Shown: positions 1-7,041, counted from the stretch's first letter. The stretch is DNA of 35,045 nucleotides from Microbacterium sp. p3-SID336 (GCF_025143365.1 NZ_JALXPE010000044.1:1-35045), one strand, 5' to 3'. The notes: generated by a model not told the origin, from the sequence alone. A program made the numbers and translations.

Positions 1-44
1 CGTCCGGCGAGCCCCCCCCTCTTCATGGGTTCAGCGGAGCGGAC

Positions 45-251
45 TCAGCGGTCGAATGCATCCCGGACGCTGTCGCCGGCCTTGCCCGCGGCGTCCTTCA
101 CGTTCTCGCCGGCCTGCTTGGCGTCGGCCTTCACCTGATCGGCCTGACCTTCGGTCTCGAGCTTCTCGTTGTCGGTGAGCTTGCCGAAGCCTTCCTTGAC
201 CTTGCCGCCCAGCTTCTCAGCGGAATTCTTCATGTCATCTGCGCCACTCAT
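45..251 (-). CDS. CsbD family stress-response protein
   Basis: A 68-residue, very hydrophilic protein of the CsbD type. The core GGKVKEGFGKLTDNEKLE is followed by a Lys/Ala/Asp-rich helical tail, as in small general-stress proteins of this family; the molecular role is unknown. I start at ATG 251 because AGGAG lies just upstream of it. The open frame reaches further 5' but would add a non-family extension with no ribosome site. The gene is divergent from the Cys-rich protein at 443. Its upstream region carries the bipartite stress-type promoter element listed at 286-327, shared with the DUF6766 operon and the SDR gene, so co-regulation is likely. Family call is confident; function is not established. 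Confidence 0.9.
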   Translation of the reverse strand: MSGADDMKNSAEKLGGKVKEGFGKLTDNEKLETEGQADQVKADAKQAGENVKDAAGKAGDSVRDAFDR

Positions 252-285
252 GTGGGGCTCCTCTCCTCGACGGATCGATTGCACC

Positions 286-327
286 TCGACCCTCGCACCG
301 CGCCCGTGAGCGGTCCACGGGATTGAC
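286..327 (-). promoter_or_regulatory. Bipartite stress-type promoter element of csbD-like gene
   Basis: Read on the minus strand: GTCAATCCCGTG (327-316), 19 bp, then GCGAGGGTCGA (296-286), ending 34 nt before the start codon. The same pair with the same 19-bp spacing occurs at 22120-22161 and 24129-24170. The hexamer GAGGGT (294-289) may be the -10. The upstream 12-mer could be a -35 of an alternative sigma factor or an activator site. Confidence 0.6.
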
Positions 328-360
328 AATCAGCGGGAGGCGTGTCAGCGTTCCGCGCCA

Positions 361-398
361 TCGACGCCGCGCCGGTCAGCGGCTAGCCTGGCGCCAGG
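361..398 (+). promoter_or_regulatory. Putative promoter and palindrome for the Cys-rich protein gene
   Basis: TCGACG (361-366), 17 bp, then TAGCCT (384-389) fits a housekeeping promoter. A perfect 12-bp palindrome, CCTGGCGCCAGG (387-398), overlaps the -10 and the expected start site, where a repressor would block transcription. It does not look like the G-tract CsoR operator. Regulator unknown. Confidence 0.35.
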
Positions 399-442
399 CG
401 GGTGGTCCTGCCCGCTGTCCTCGACGAAGGGAGCGGAGCCCG

Positions 443-844
443 ATGGATGCGACGATGATGGGCGCGATGTCGAAGAGCATGGAGTCCATGCCCGACATGG
501 CGATGATGGACATGGCGGTGCTGCAGGCCTGTATGGACGCGTGTGCCGCGTGTGAGCAGGCGTGCACGGTGTGCTCGACGCAGATGATGGACTGCGCGCC
601 CGCCTGCATGAACTGCGCCGACATGTGCCACACGATGATGCGGTCGATGCTGCGGATGCAGGGCATGACGCCCGCCACGATGATGGCGATGCTCGACGCC
701 TGCATCGCGATGTGCCAGATGTGCATGGACGAGTGCATGCAGCACGCCGATCACAGCGACGTGTGCCGCCTGTGCGCGCAGGCGTGCCAGGCGTGCATGA
801 ACGCGTGCATGGCCGTGCGCGACATGATGATGGCGAGCGCCTGA
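443..844 (+). CDS. Cys- and Met-rich copper-storage-like protein (Csp/DUF326 type)
   Basis: A 133-residue protein with about 18 Cys and 32 Met. The cysteines recur in CxxC, CxxxC and CxxCxxxC spacing (for example ACMDACAACEQACTVC), which puts thiols along the inside of a four-helix bundle as in the Csp copper-storage proteins (DUF326-like). No signal peptide is visible, so it should be cytosolic, like Csp3, and would bind many Cu(I) ions. The N-terminal 25 residues are Met-rich and may be an extra soft-metal ligand region or a copper entry path; that is inference. Start at ATG 443 follows a GA-rich site (GGGAGCGG); the open frame upstream is Arg-rich and implausible. Neighbours are a stress protein and a convergent unknown gene; no CopZ or CopA is adjacent. 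Metal specificity is inferred from the family only. Confidence 0.8.
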   Translation: MDATMMGAMSKSMESMPDMAMMDMAVLQACMDACAACEQACTVCSTQMMDCAPACMNCADMCHTMMRSMLRMQGMTPATMMAMLDACIAMCQMCMDECMQHADHSDVCRLCAQACQACMNACMAVRDMMMASA

Positions 845-860
845 CCCGGCGCCGTAGCCG

Positions 861-1208
861 TCAGACCGTGGCGACGTTGAAGCGCGCGTCTCCCACGCCC
901 AGCACGCCGTAGGGCACGTGCAGCGCGACGGGCGTGCCCGCTGCGGCTTCGAGCGCGGCGCCCGAGCCGTTCCACAGGGTGTGCGCGACGCCGTCGAGCG
1001 TGCGCACGACCAGGTCGCCGGACTCAGGATCGGCGGACTCCACGAGGGCATCCACCCAGTCGCGGGGCGTCGCGGCGGCCAGGCGCGCCTGGATCAGGTG
1101 CAGCGCGTGCCCCGGGGCGACCGAGGAGCAGCGGCCACCCGTGCGGCACATGCACGTCGCACGCTCGCTCACCTCGACGGGTGACAGGCGGTGGCGCGGC
1201 GTGGACAC
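861..1208 (-). CDS. Hypothetical protein with N-terminal Cys cluster
   Basis: A 115-residue protein that I do not recognise. The GTG start at 1208 is chosen because AAGGAG lies six bases upstream; the much longer open frame on this strand is a shadow. Near residue 20 there is a CMCRTGGRC cluster that could bind a metal or form a disulfide. The rest looks like a small beta-rich domain (segments such as GDLVVRTLDGVAHTLWNG and GTPVALHVPYGVLGVG). No signal peptide or membrane segment. It ends 17 bases from the end of the convergent Cys-rich protein gene. Thiol-rich neighbours make a metal or redox role possible, but nothing in the sequence proves it. Confidence 0.6.
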   Translation of the reverse strand: MSTPRHRLSPVEVSERATCMCRTGGRCSSVAPGHALHLIQARLAAATPRDWVDALVESADPESGDLVVRTLDGVAHTLWNGSGAALEAAAGTPVALHVPYGVLGVGDARFNVATV

Positions 1209-1301
1209 GGTGGTCTCCTTCTGACTCGGCGTTCCGGCCACAGTAGGCGGCGGTGCCGGGGTGACGCGAGGGCGGGCGACATCGGGCGAAACAAACAGGT
1301 G

Positions 1302-1505
1302 TAGGCTCGCCGGGTGCTGTCGTCGATGAGCGTCCTCGGGGCGCGGAGCGGAGCCGCGGGCGCGTTGAGCGCCGCGGGCAGAGGCTGAGGACCGGCCGGA
1401 GGCGGAACCCCCGTCCCCGGCGCATCGTCGCACCCTGGCATCGCCCAGGGCCCTCATCCTGACTCCGCTCGCCGGCGGCGAGCCCTTCCGAAAGCACAGA
1501 CACTC
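1302..1505 (+). promoter_or_regulatory. Long leader with short leaderless ORF and hairpins before the FBP gene
   Basis: TAGGCT (1302-1307) is followed after exactly six bases by GTG 1314, opening a 24-codon frame that ends at TGA 1386-1388. This hexamer-plus-six layout matches the leaderless starts of several genes here, so the small ORF may be translated. Downstream are hairpins: CCCTGG/CCAGGG near 1433-1451 and GCTCGC/GCGAGC near 1466-1482, the latter 20-25 bases before the FBP start. The arrangement resembles an attenuator. Inducible fusB in staphylococci is, from memory, also leader-controlled; the link is inference. Confidence 0.3.
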
Positions 1506-1997
1506 ATGCGTCCCATCGACGAGCGCGGCATCCGCGCCTCCTTCCTCAACGCCTCCCGCAAGGAGGTCTCCGACCTCTCCCTCCCGCCCGGCTTCGCCGA
1601 CATCGACCAGGACCGGCTGGACTTCCTGGGCTGGATCGATCCCAAGCTCCCGCGCCGCGCCTACGTCGTCACGTGGGTGCGCGACGAGCCCGTCGGTGTC
1701 GTGCTGCAGCGCGCCGAGCAACGCGTGCTCGCCAGGGCCCAGTGCTCCTGGTGCGAGGACGTGACGCTCCGCAACGACGTGCAGCTGTATGTCGCGCGTC
1801 GTGCCGGAGCCGCTGGCCGCAAGGGCGACACGGTCGGCGTCCTCACCTGCGCCGAGTTCGGCTGCAACCGGAACGTGCGGATGCTGCCCCCGCTCGCGTA
1901 CGAGGGCTACGACCGTGAGCTCGCCCGCGAGCTGCGCATCGCCCGCCTGCAGGAGCACGTCACGGGGTTCCTGGACGAGGTCGCGGGGCGGGGTTAG
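1506..1997 (+). CDS. FBP domain protein (FusB-like, EF-G-binding type)
   Basis: A 163-residue protein of the FBP family whose C-terminal treble-clef zinc finger is related to FusB/FusC, the staphylococcal EF-G-binding proteins that rescue ribosomes from fusidic acid. The four zinc ligands are visible as C80xxC83 and C115xxxxC120, separated by a beta-rich stretch, as expected for the family. Residues 1-60 form the N-terminal helical part. Start at ATG 1506 gives the family's normal length; the ribosome site is weak. A roughly 200-base leader with a small ORF and hairpins precedes it. Its TAG stop overlaps the TAA stop of the convergent paaX-like gene. A role in fusidic acid tolerance or ribosome rescue is family inference. 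Confidence 0.85.
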   Translation: MRPIDERGIRASFLNASRKEVSDLSLPPGFADIDQDRLDFLGWIDPKLPRRAYVVTWVRDEPVGVVLQRAEQRVLARAQCSWCEDVTLRNDVQLYVARRAGAAGRKGDTVGVLTCAEFGCNRNVRMLPPLAYEGYDRELARELRIARLQEHVTGFLDEVAGRG

Positions 1998-2815
1998 CTC
2001 GCCACGGCGCGCACGTGCGCCAGGGCGGGGCCGGCGAGTTCGGCCGACAGGCGGGCGAAGGCGTCGAAGCTCTGACGGCCCGGCCAGTCCGCGGGCAGCA
2101 TCGACGGCGGAAGCCCCGGGTCCGTGTAGGGCAGCACCCGCCACCGGTCGATCAGGTGCACGTAGGCGGCGAACGGCCCGGTGGGCAGCGTGTCGAGCGA
2201 CGCCTGGAACGACACGTGCTCGGCGCGCAGCGCCGCCAGGTCCCACCACTGGGCCGCCGCCTCGGCCGGAGTGCCGGCCGGGGCGGGGGCGGTCGCGGTG
2301 AACAGGGTCGCCCACCGCCGGGCGTCGAGCTCGTCCAGGATCTGCACGGCCTCATCCCGCAGGTGCCCGGGGCAGATCCACAGCGCGGGGGAGACGACGC
2401 CCGCACCGATCCACTGCAGGCGGCGCCTGAGCTGGTGCCGCACGCTGCGGTCGCTCTCCGGGATGGAGAACGACACCAGGCACCACGGGTCGTCGTCCGT
2501 CATCTCGCGCATCTCGAAGATCCGCCGGTCTCCGCGCTCCAGCATCGGGACGGCGGCCGGATTCAGGCGATAGCCGATCGCCCCTGCCCGCTCCGCGAGC
2601 AGCAGCCCCTTCTGCTTGAGGCGGGTGATGCCGGTGCGGGCCTGCGCGGTCGGGATGCCGAGATCGCCGGCGAGGGCCACCAGCGCCGCCGCCGTGATCC
2701 AGCCGTCGAGCGGACGCAGGTACAGCCCGACGACCGTGCGCAGCAACGAGGCCGTGCTCCCCGGCCTCGCGTCGATGTCGTCGAGCACCGCGGTGCGCGC
2801 GTCGTCAGGAGTCAC
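1994..2815 (-). CDS. PaaX family transcriptional regulator
   Basis: A 273-residue PaaX-type regulator. The N-terminal winged helix (about residues 15-85, with TAAALVALAGDLGIPTAQ and TRLKQKGLL) is followed by the PaaX central domain and the C-terminal domain ending in the LIDRWRVLPYTDPGLP motif. Family members repress aromatic-acid catabolic operons and are released by an acyl-CoA ligand. Here it is the last gene of the kynurenine operon: GTG 2815 overlaps the kynU end by 11 bp, so it is translationally coupled. This suggests feedback control of tryptophan degradation, possibly sensing anthraniloyl-CoA or kynurenine; the ligand is inference. The palindrome at 5948-5983 is its best candidate operator. 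The TAA stop shares two bases with the TAG of the convergent FBP gene. Confidence 0.88.
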   Translation of the reverse strand: MTPDDARTAVLDDIDARPGSTASLLRTVVGLYLRPLDGWITAAALVALAGDLGIPTAQARTGITRLKQKGLLLAERAGAIGYRLNPAAVPMLERGDRRIFEMREMTDDDPWCLVSFSIPESDRSVRHQLRRRLQWIGAGVVSPALWICPGHLRDEAVQILDELDARRWATLFTATAPAPAGTPAEAAAQWWDLAALRAEHVSFQASLDTLPTGPFAAYVHLIDRWRVLPYTDPGLPPSMLPADWPGRQSFDAFARLSAELAGPALAHVRAVAS

Positions 2816-4040
2816 GACTCGCCAGGGCGTCCCGCACGGCCAGGACCCCCGTGATCGTCTCGACGTGCGAGGTGCTCAGCGGTGAGAGGCCGAGACGGAT
2901 GCCGTCCGGGAAGCGGAAGTCCGGGATGACGCCGTCCGCCCAGAGCCGCCGGGTGACCTCCCGGAAGTCCGGATGGCCGATCGTGACGTGACCCCCGCGC
3001 CGGTCGGGGTCGCGCGGGCTCAGCAGCCGCACGCCCTCCGGCGCGAGCAGCTCGTCGTACGCGCGCACCGCGAGCTCGGTCAGCGACCGCGACTTGGCGC
3101 GCACGGCATCGATCGTGGACTGCGCGATCAGGTCGAGCATCCCCTGCATCGCGAGCATCGAGGTCACGGGCGGCGTCCCGCTGAGGAGCTGCCGGATGTC
3201 GGCGGCCGGCGCGTACTCGGGCCCCATCGCGAAGATGTCGGCCGCGCTCCACCACCCCTGGATGGGCTGCCGCAGCTCGCCGTGCAGGTCGCGGCGGACG
3301 TACGCGAACGCGGGGGAGCCCGGTCCGCCGTTGAGGTACTTGTACGTGCAGCCGACGGCGAGATCGACCCCCCACTCGTCGAGCTGCATCGGCACGACGC
3401 CGGCGGAGTGGCACAGGTCCCACATCATGAGCGCCCCGGCGGCCCGCACGACCGCCGTGATGCCCGGCATGTCCGCGAGAGCGCCCGAGCGGTAGTCGAC
3501 GTGGCTGAGCGACACGAGTGCCGTGCGGTCGGACACGACGGCGGCCACGTCGTCCACCGTCACCCCCTGCACGGGGTCGGGCGTGAGCCACCGCAGCGTC
3601 AGTCCGGTCTCGGCCGCGACACCCTCGGCCAGGAACCGGTCGGTCGGGAAGTTGCCCTCCTCGATCACGAGCTCGGTGCGACCGGGGCGCGCGGCGGCGG
3701 CCGCCCGCATGAGCTTGTAGAGCAGAACGCTGGTGGAGTCCGCGACCACGGTCTGTCCTGCCGCGGCGCCGAGCGCCACCGCGGCGATCCGGTCGCCCAG
3801 CTCCATCGGCAGCGTCATCCACTGCTCGTCCCAGGAGCGGATGAGGCGCGTGCCCCAGTCCTCCCGCACGAACGCGGCCATCCGCTCCGGCAGGTCGCGC
3901 AGCGGGCGCCCGAGCGAGTTGCCGTCGAGGTACGCCGTGACGCCGGGGGCCTCCAGGAACGCGTCGAGGTGCGCGGCGAGGGGGTCGGCGGCATCGAGGG
4001 CGCGGGCGGCGTCGAGGAGGGCGGCGGAGGGATCGGTCAT
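2805..4040 (-). CDS. kynU: Kynureninase
   Basis: A 411-residue PLP enzyme of the kynureninase family. It cleaves kynurenine to anthranilate and alanine (or 3-hydroxykynurenine to 3-hydroxyanthranilate). Visible signatures are the N-terminal YLDGNSLGRP, the DSTSVLLYK phosphate-binding region, the VDYRSGALADM segment, WDLCHSAG with the PLP-ring aspartate, and the Schiff-base lysine K234 in CTYKYLNGGPGSPAF. The length is normal. It starts one base after the amidohydrolase stop (TGA-C-ATG) and overlaps paaX by 11 bp, so it is inside one operon. No kynurenine 3-monooxygenase is present in the window, so the local pathway would stop at anthranilate unless other loci supply it. Confidence 0.97.
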   Translation of the reverse strand: MTDPSAALLDAARALDAADPLAAHLDAFLEAPGVTAYLDGNSLGRPLRDLPERMAAFVREDWGTRLIRSWDEQWMTLPMELGDRIAAVALGAAAGQTVVADSTSVLLYKLMRAAAAARPGRTELVIEEGNFPTDRFLAEGVAAETGLTLRWLTPDPVQGVTVDDVAAVVSDRTALVSLSHVDYRSGALADMPGITAVVRAAGALMMWDLCHSAGVVPMQLDEWGVDLAVGCTYKYLNGGPGSPAFAYVRRDLHGELRQPIQGWWSAADIFAMGPEYAPAADIRQLLSGTPPVTSMLAMQGMLDLIAQSTIDAVRAKSRSLTELAVRAYDELLAPEGVRLLSPRDPDRRGGHVTIGHPDFREVTRRLWADGVIPDFRFPDGIRLGLSPLSTSHVETITGVLAVRDALASRDS

Positions 4041-4041
4041 G

Positions 4042-5085
4042 TCACACCTTCAGGTCGGCGGGGGTGAGCGGGCGGGCGTCGAGCGGGTCGGTCGACCCGT
4101 CCGGGAGAAGGAGCAGCAGGGCGCCGGGACGGCGCGGGTCGGCGGGGGCGAGGGCGCGCAGGAGGGCGGCGTCGTCCAGACCCGCGGCGCGGAGGGCGGC
4201 GACCTCGGCGGGGTTCAGGTCGACCGGAGTGGGGCCGTTGCCCATGTCGGTGCCGTAGTGCACGGTGCCGCCTGCGGCGTGGAACCGGGCGACGTTGCCG
4301 ACCGCGATCGCACGGGCGGCGTCGTCGTGGATGGCGAGTGTGGAGATCCATGACACGGCGGCGGCCTGGCGCGCGATCTCCTCGTCGTCCAGGCGCTCGG
4401 TGAACGGGGCATGCGCGAGCCGGACGGCCCCAAGTCGTGCGGCACGCTGCGCCTCGCCGGGCCCCTCGGCGTGCGCGACCACCGGGAGTCCGTGCGCCGC
4501 GGCGCACCGGACGATCGCGCGGAACAGCTCGTCGGGGAACACGGGGCCGGCGGTGCTGTTGCTCGCGACCTTGAGGCACGGCACCCCCTCCGCCGCCAGC
4601 TCCGCCACGGCTGCCTCGGCGGCAGCGGCATCCGCGACCTCCCGCACCGCACCCGCCGGCGCCCAGGCCCGGTCGGACGGGTAGCCGCCGGGCGGGGTGA
4701 GGAAGGCCCCGGCGTACCGGATCTCGACCGCATGCGGCGGGGCGGCCGTGCACAAGTCAGGAGAACCGCTGGCGGGAGGCGCGCCCACGCCCCGGAACGC
4801 CGAGTCGGACGCCGATTCTCCTGAGTTGTGGACGGCGATCTCGCGCAGTGCCGCAGGGTCCCCGCCGAGGTCGTGCACGCGCGCGAGGCACGAGGTGGCC
4901 AGGGCCGCGTGGTCGACCAGCTGCAGGTGCACGTGGTGGTCGGTGAATCCGCCGATGACACGACCGTCGAGCCGCGGGGTCCCCGCCGCCGCAGGCCCGT
5001 GGTGCAGCACGGGCCGCGCCTGCGCGTCGAGGCTCACGACGCCCTCGCGCCACTCCTCGCCGTCGAAGAAGGTCGCCGCCCGCAC
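4042..5085 (-). CDS. Amidohydrolase superfamily protein of the kyn operon, candidate formamidase
   Basis: A 347-residue metal-dependent hydrolase. The classic ligand set is visible: HxH (H51, H53 in TDHHVHLQL), K172 (LKVASN, the carboxylated-lysine position), H205 (VVAHAEG), H225 (LAHAPF) and D280 (YGTDMG). It lies between kynA and kynU with only one base to either neighbour, so it belongs to tryptophan degradation. The pathway step between TDO and kynureninase needs an N-formylkynurenine formamidase, and no cyclase-type KynB is visible here, so this protein is the best candidate; that is inference. The GTG start at 5085 is one base after the kynA stop. Residues about 85-112 are Ser/Gly/Pro-rich and are encoded by an inverted-repeat element (4749-4832), probably an in-frame insertion between structural elements. 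Confidence 0.85.
   Translation of the reverse strand: MRAATFFDGEEWREGVVSLDAQARPVLHHGPAAAGTPRLDGRVIGGFTDHHVHLQLVDHAALATSCLARVHDLGGDPAALREIAVHNSGESASDSAFRGVGAPPASGSPDLCTAAPPHAVEIRYAGAFLTPPGGYPSDRAWAPAGAVREVADAAAAEAAVAELAAEGVPCLKVASNSTAGPVFPDELFRAIVRCAAAHGLPVVAHAEGPGEAQRAARLGAVRLAHAPFTERLDDEEIARQAAAVSWISTLAIHDDAARAIAVGNVARFHAAGGTVHYGTDMGNGPTPVDLNPAEVAALRAAGLDDAALLRALAPADPRRPGALLLLLPDGSTDPLDARPLTPADLKV
4749..4832. repeat. Palindromic (MITE/REP-like) element embedded in the amidohydrolase gene
   Basis: CACAAGTCAGGAGAA (4751-4765) is matched by TTCTCCTGAGTTGTG (4816-4830), an inverted repeat with 14 of 15 positions paired that extends to 16 of 18 with the flanking GTG/GAC. The 50-bp interior codes for a low-complexity segment. 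The whole unit (80 bp between outer ends) is read through in the gene. No other copy occurs in the window. Terminal inverted repeats plus a short non-coding-like interior fit a MITE or a REP/BIME-type unit. Confidence 0.6.
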
Positions 5086-5086
5086 C

Positions 5087-5938
5087 TCAGCCGCCGATCT
5101 CGGTGCGCACGGTGTAGAGCTCGGGGAAGAAGGTGAGGTCGAGCGCGCGCTGCAGGAAGCCGACCCCGCTCGACCCGCCGGTGCCGACCTTCATGCCGAT
5201 GGTGCGGGACACGGTCTTCAGGTGCCGGAAGCGCCAGAACTGGAAGTTGTCCTCCAGGTCGACGAGGTCCTCGCACGCCTCATACAGGTCCCAGTGCGTG
5301 CGGGGGTCCTGGTAGATGGCGCGGATCGCGGGCACCAGCTCCGGGTTCTCACGGTAGGGCTGGCGCACATCGCGGTCGAGGATCGCGGTCGGCACCGGCA
5401 GCCCGCGGCGGGAGGCGTAGCGGAGGAACTCGTCGTACAGCGTCGGCTTCTCCCACTCGGCCGTGAGCAGCGCGAGGTTGGCCGGGTGGTCGCGGAACAC
5501 GCTCAGCATGCGCTCGTTCTTGTTGCCGAGCGCGAACTCCACGGCCCGGTACTGCACGGACTGGAACCCCGATGAGTTGCCGAGCGCGCCGCGGAACTGC
5601 GCGTACTCAGTGGGCGTGAGGGTGGCCAGCACGGACCACTGCTGCGTCATCACGTCCTGGATGCGCTTGATCCTCGCGATGCGCTTGAGGGCGTCGCGCA
5701 GGTCGTCGGCGGCGAGCAGCGAACGGGCGGAGGAGAGTTCGTGCAGAAGCTGCTTGAGCCAGAGCTCGGTCGTCTGATGCTGGATGATGAACAGCATCTC
5801 GTCGTGGTGCTCGGGGTCGCTCACCGGGTGCTGCGCGGTGAGCAGCTGGTCGAGCGCGAGATACGACCCATAGGTCATCCGGCCGGACAGGTCCGTGACG
5901 ATGCCGGCCTCGATGGCGCGTTCGTTGTCGGTGTGCAT
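5087..5938 (-). CDS. kynA: Tryptophan 2,3-dioxygenase
   Basis: A 283-residue haem dioxygenase opening the indole ring of L-tryptophan to N-formylkynurenine, the first step of the kynurenine pathway. Visible motifs are MTYGSYLALDQLL near the N-terminus, FIIQHQTTELWLKQLLHE with the distal H54, NSSGFQSVQYRAVEF, the proximal haem ligand H239 in FWRFRHLKTV, and the Gly-rich TGGSSGVGFL loop. Length is normal for bacterial TDO. ATG 5938 lies six bases after a TATGTT hexamer, suggesting a leaderless mRNA. It is the first gene of kynA, amidohydrolase, kynU, paaX, and a 12-bp inverted repeat covers its promoter. Confidence 0.97.
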   Translation of the reverse strand: MHTDNERAIEAGIVTDLSGRMTYGSYLALDQLLTAQHPVSDPEHHDEMLFIIQHQTTELWLKQLLHELSSARSLLAADDLRDALKRIARIKRIQDVMTQQWSVLATLTPTEYAQFRGALGNSSGFQSVQYRAVEFALGNKNERMLSVFRDHPANLALLTAEWEKPTLYDEFLRYASRRGLPVPTAILDRDVRQPYRENPELVPAIRAIYQDPRTHWDLYEACEDLVDLEDNFQFWRFRHLKTVSRTIGMKVGTGGSSGVGFLQRALDLTFFPELYTVRTEIGG

Positions 5939-5944
5939 GCCCAG

Positions 5945-5983
5945 AACATATCACTTCTGCGCCGGGCGTCACAGAAGTGAAAT
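5945..5983 (-). promoter_or_regulatory. kynA promoter with palindromic operator (candidate PaaX-type site)
   Basis: ATATCACTTCTG (5948-5959) and CAGAAGTGAAAT (5972-5983) form an inverted repeat with 11 of 12 positions matched around a 12-bp spacer. On the minus strand the -10-like TATGTT (5950-5945) follows, six bases before the kynA ATG. The repeat covers the -35 to -10 interval, as a repressor site should. A hairpin terminator for the upstream gene is less likely because no T-run follows in the minus direction. Confidence 0.6.
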
Positions 5984-5988
5984 GTGCC

Positions 5989-7041
5989 TCAGCGGGTGTG
6001 CGCGCTGAGGAAGTCGATCGTCTTCTCCAGCGCCGTCCGCGCATCCGGCATGTCCAGGTGGAACTGGTACTCGTGAGGCAGCGCGGGCTCGTGGTCCATC
6101 GGCCAGAACAGCGTCGTCACCTCCACGCCCAGCTCCTGCAGGCGCTGGGCCATCGGGATCGACTGCAGCCAGGTGAGCCCGTCGCCGTTGCCGCCGGAGA
6201 TGTAGGTCGCCGGGAAGTCCGCGGTGACCCAGTCCACGGTCGACATGGTCGCCCCGGTGGAGTCCTCGGCCCAGGTCTTGGTGCCGGAGTACGCCCACAT
6301 CGCCGACTTGAAGCCCCACCCGGCGATGCCGTCGAGCTCGGCGAGGGCCGACAGGTCGTACACGCCGCAGTTGAGGATGGTCGCGGCGAGCTGCTCGGCG
6401 CCCAGCGACGGCGTGATGCCCATGATGCGGGCGTACTCGGGGTTGGTGATGAGCGTGGCCATCTGGCTGGCGAGCTGACCGCCCGCGGAGTCGCCGGCGA
6501 GCACGATCTGATCGGCGTCGACGCCCAGCTCCTCCGCGTGCTCGTCGATGTAGGCGAGGGCGGCGTCGAGCTGGTGCACGGCCAGCGGATACACGCCCTC
6601 GGGGCCGATCGTGTAGTTGACGCCGATCGTGGTGTAGCCCTCGGCCGCGAGGATGCGCAGGTAGGGATCGACGTTCTCCTTCGACCCGGAGATCCAGGCG
6701 CCGCCGTGGATCCAGACCACGGTCGGCAGGGCGCCGTCGGCCGAGGCGGGGCGGTACACGTCCATGGTGGTGTCGGCTCCCGCGTCGCCGTAGGTGATGC
6801 CCTGCTGCACGTCGAGCTTCGTGTCCGGAACGTGCTTGTCCATCTCCGCGGCGGTCTCGTCCCCGCCCTTCGTGAACACGGCGCGGATCACCAGGGCGGA
6901 CGGCCAGGGGGTGAGGGCGCCGACGAGCGCGATCACCGCTGCGACGGCGATGACGATCGCCGCGACCACCTTCGTGCGGTGCCAGGGCTTCCGTGCCTTC
7001 TTCGGGTGTGCGGACTCTCCGGCATGCGCGTCAGTGCTCAT
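5989..7041 (-). CDS. Membrane-anchored alpha/beta hydrolase (esterase/BD-FAE type)
   Basis: A 350-residue protein with an N-terminal signal anchor (about residues 27-50, hydrophobic after a Lys/Arg-rich stretch) and an extracytoplasmic alpha/beta-hydrolase domain of the HSL/BD-FAE kind. The oxyanion motif WIHGGAWISG, the nucleophile elbow LAGDSAGGQ and a late MDHEPALPHEYQF with candidate catalytic His are visible. The substrate is probably an ester, possibly acylated sugar or lipid. Strong ribosome site GAGGGAGGG before ATG 7041. It lies 50 bp upstream of kynA on the same strand, and animal kynurenine formamidases share this fold, so a link to formylkynurenine cannot be excluded. However, its export signal and the kynA promoter between them argue against that. 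Confidence 0.8.
   Translation of the reverse strand: MSTDAHAGESAHPKKARKPWHRTKVVAAIVIAVAAVIALVGALTPWPSALVIRAVFTKGGDETAAEMDKHVPDTKLDVQQGITYGDAGADTTMDVYRPASADGALPTVVWIHGGAWISGSKENVDPYLRILAAEGYTTIGVNYTIGPEGVYPLAVHQLDAALAYIDEHAEELGVDADQIVLAGDSAGGQLASQMATLITNPEYARIMGITPSLGAEQLAATILNCGVYDLSALAELDGIAGWGFKSAMWAYSGTKTWAEDSTGATMSTVDWVTADFPATYISGGNGDGLTWLQSIPMAQRLQELGVEVTTLFWPMDHEPALPHEYQFHLDMPDARTALEKTIDFLSAHTR

Noticed and set aside
5948..5983. Inverted repeat as a rho-independent terminator of the alpha/beta hydrolase gene
   Set aside because: No T-run follows in the minus direction and the repeat overlaps the kynA -10; an operator is more likely, though not proven.
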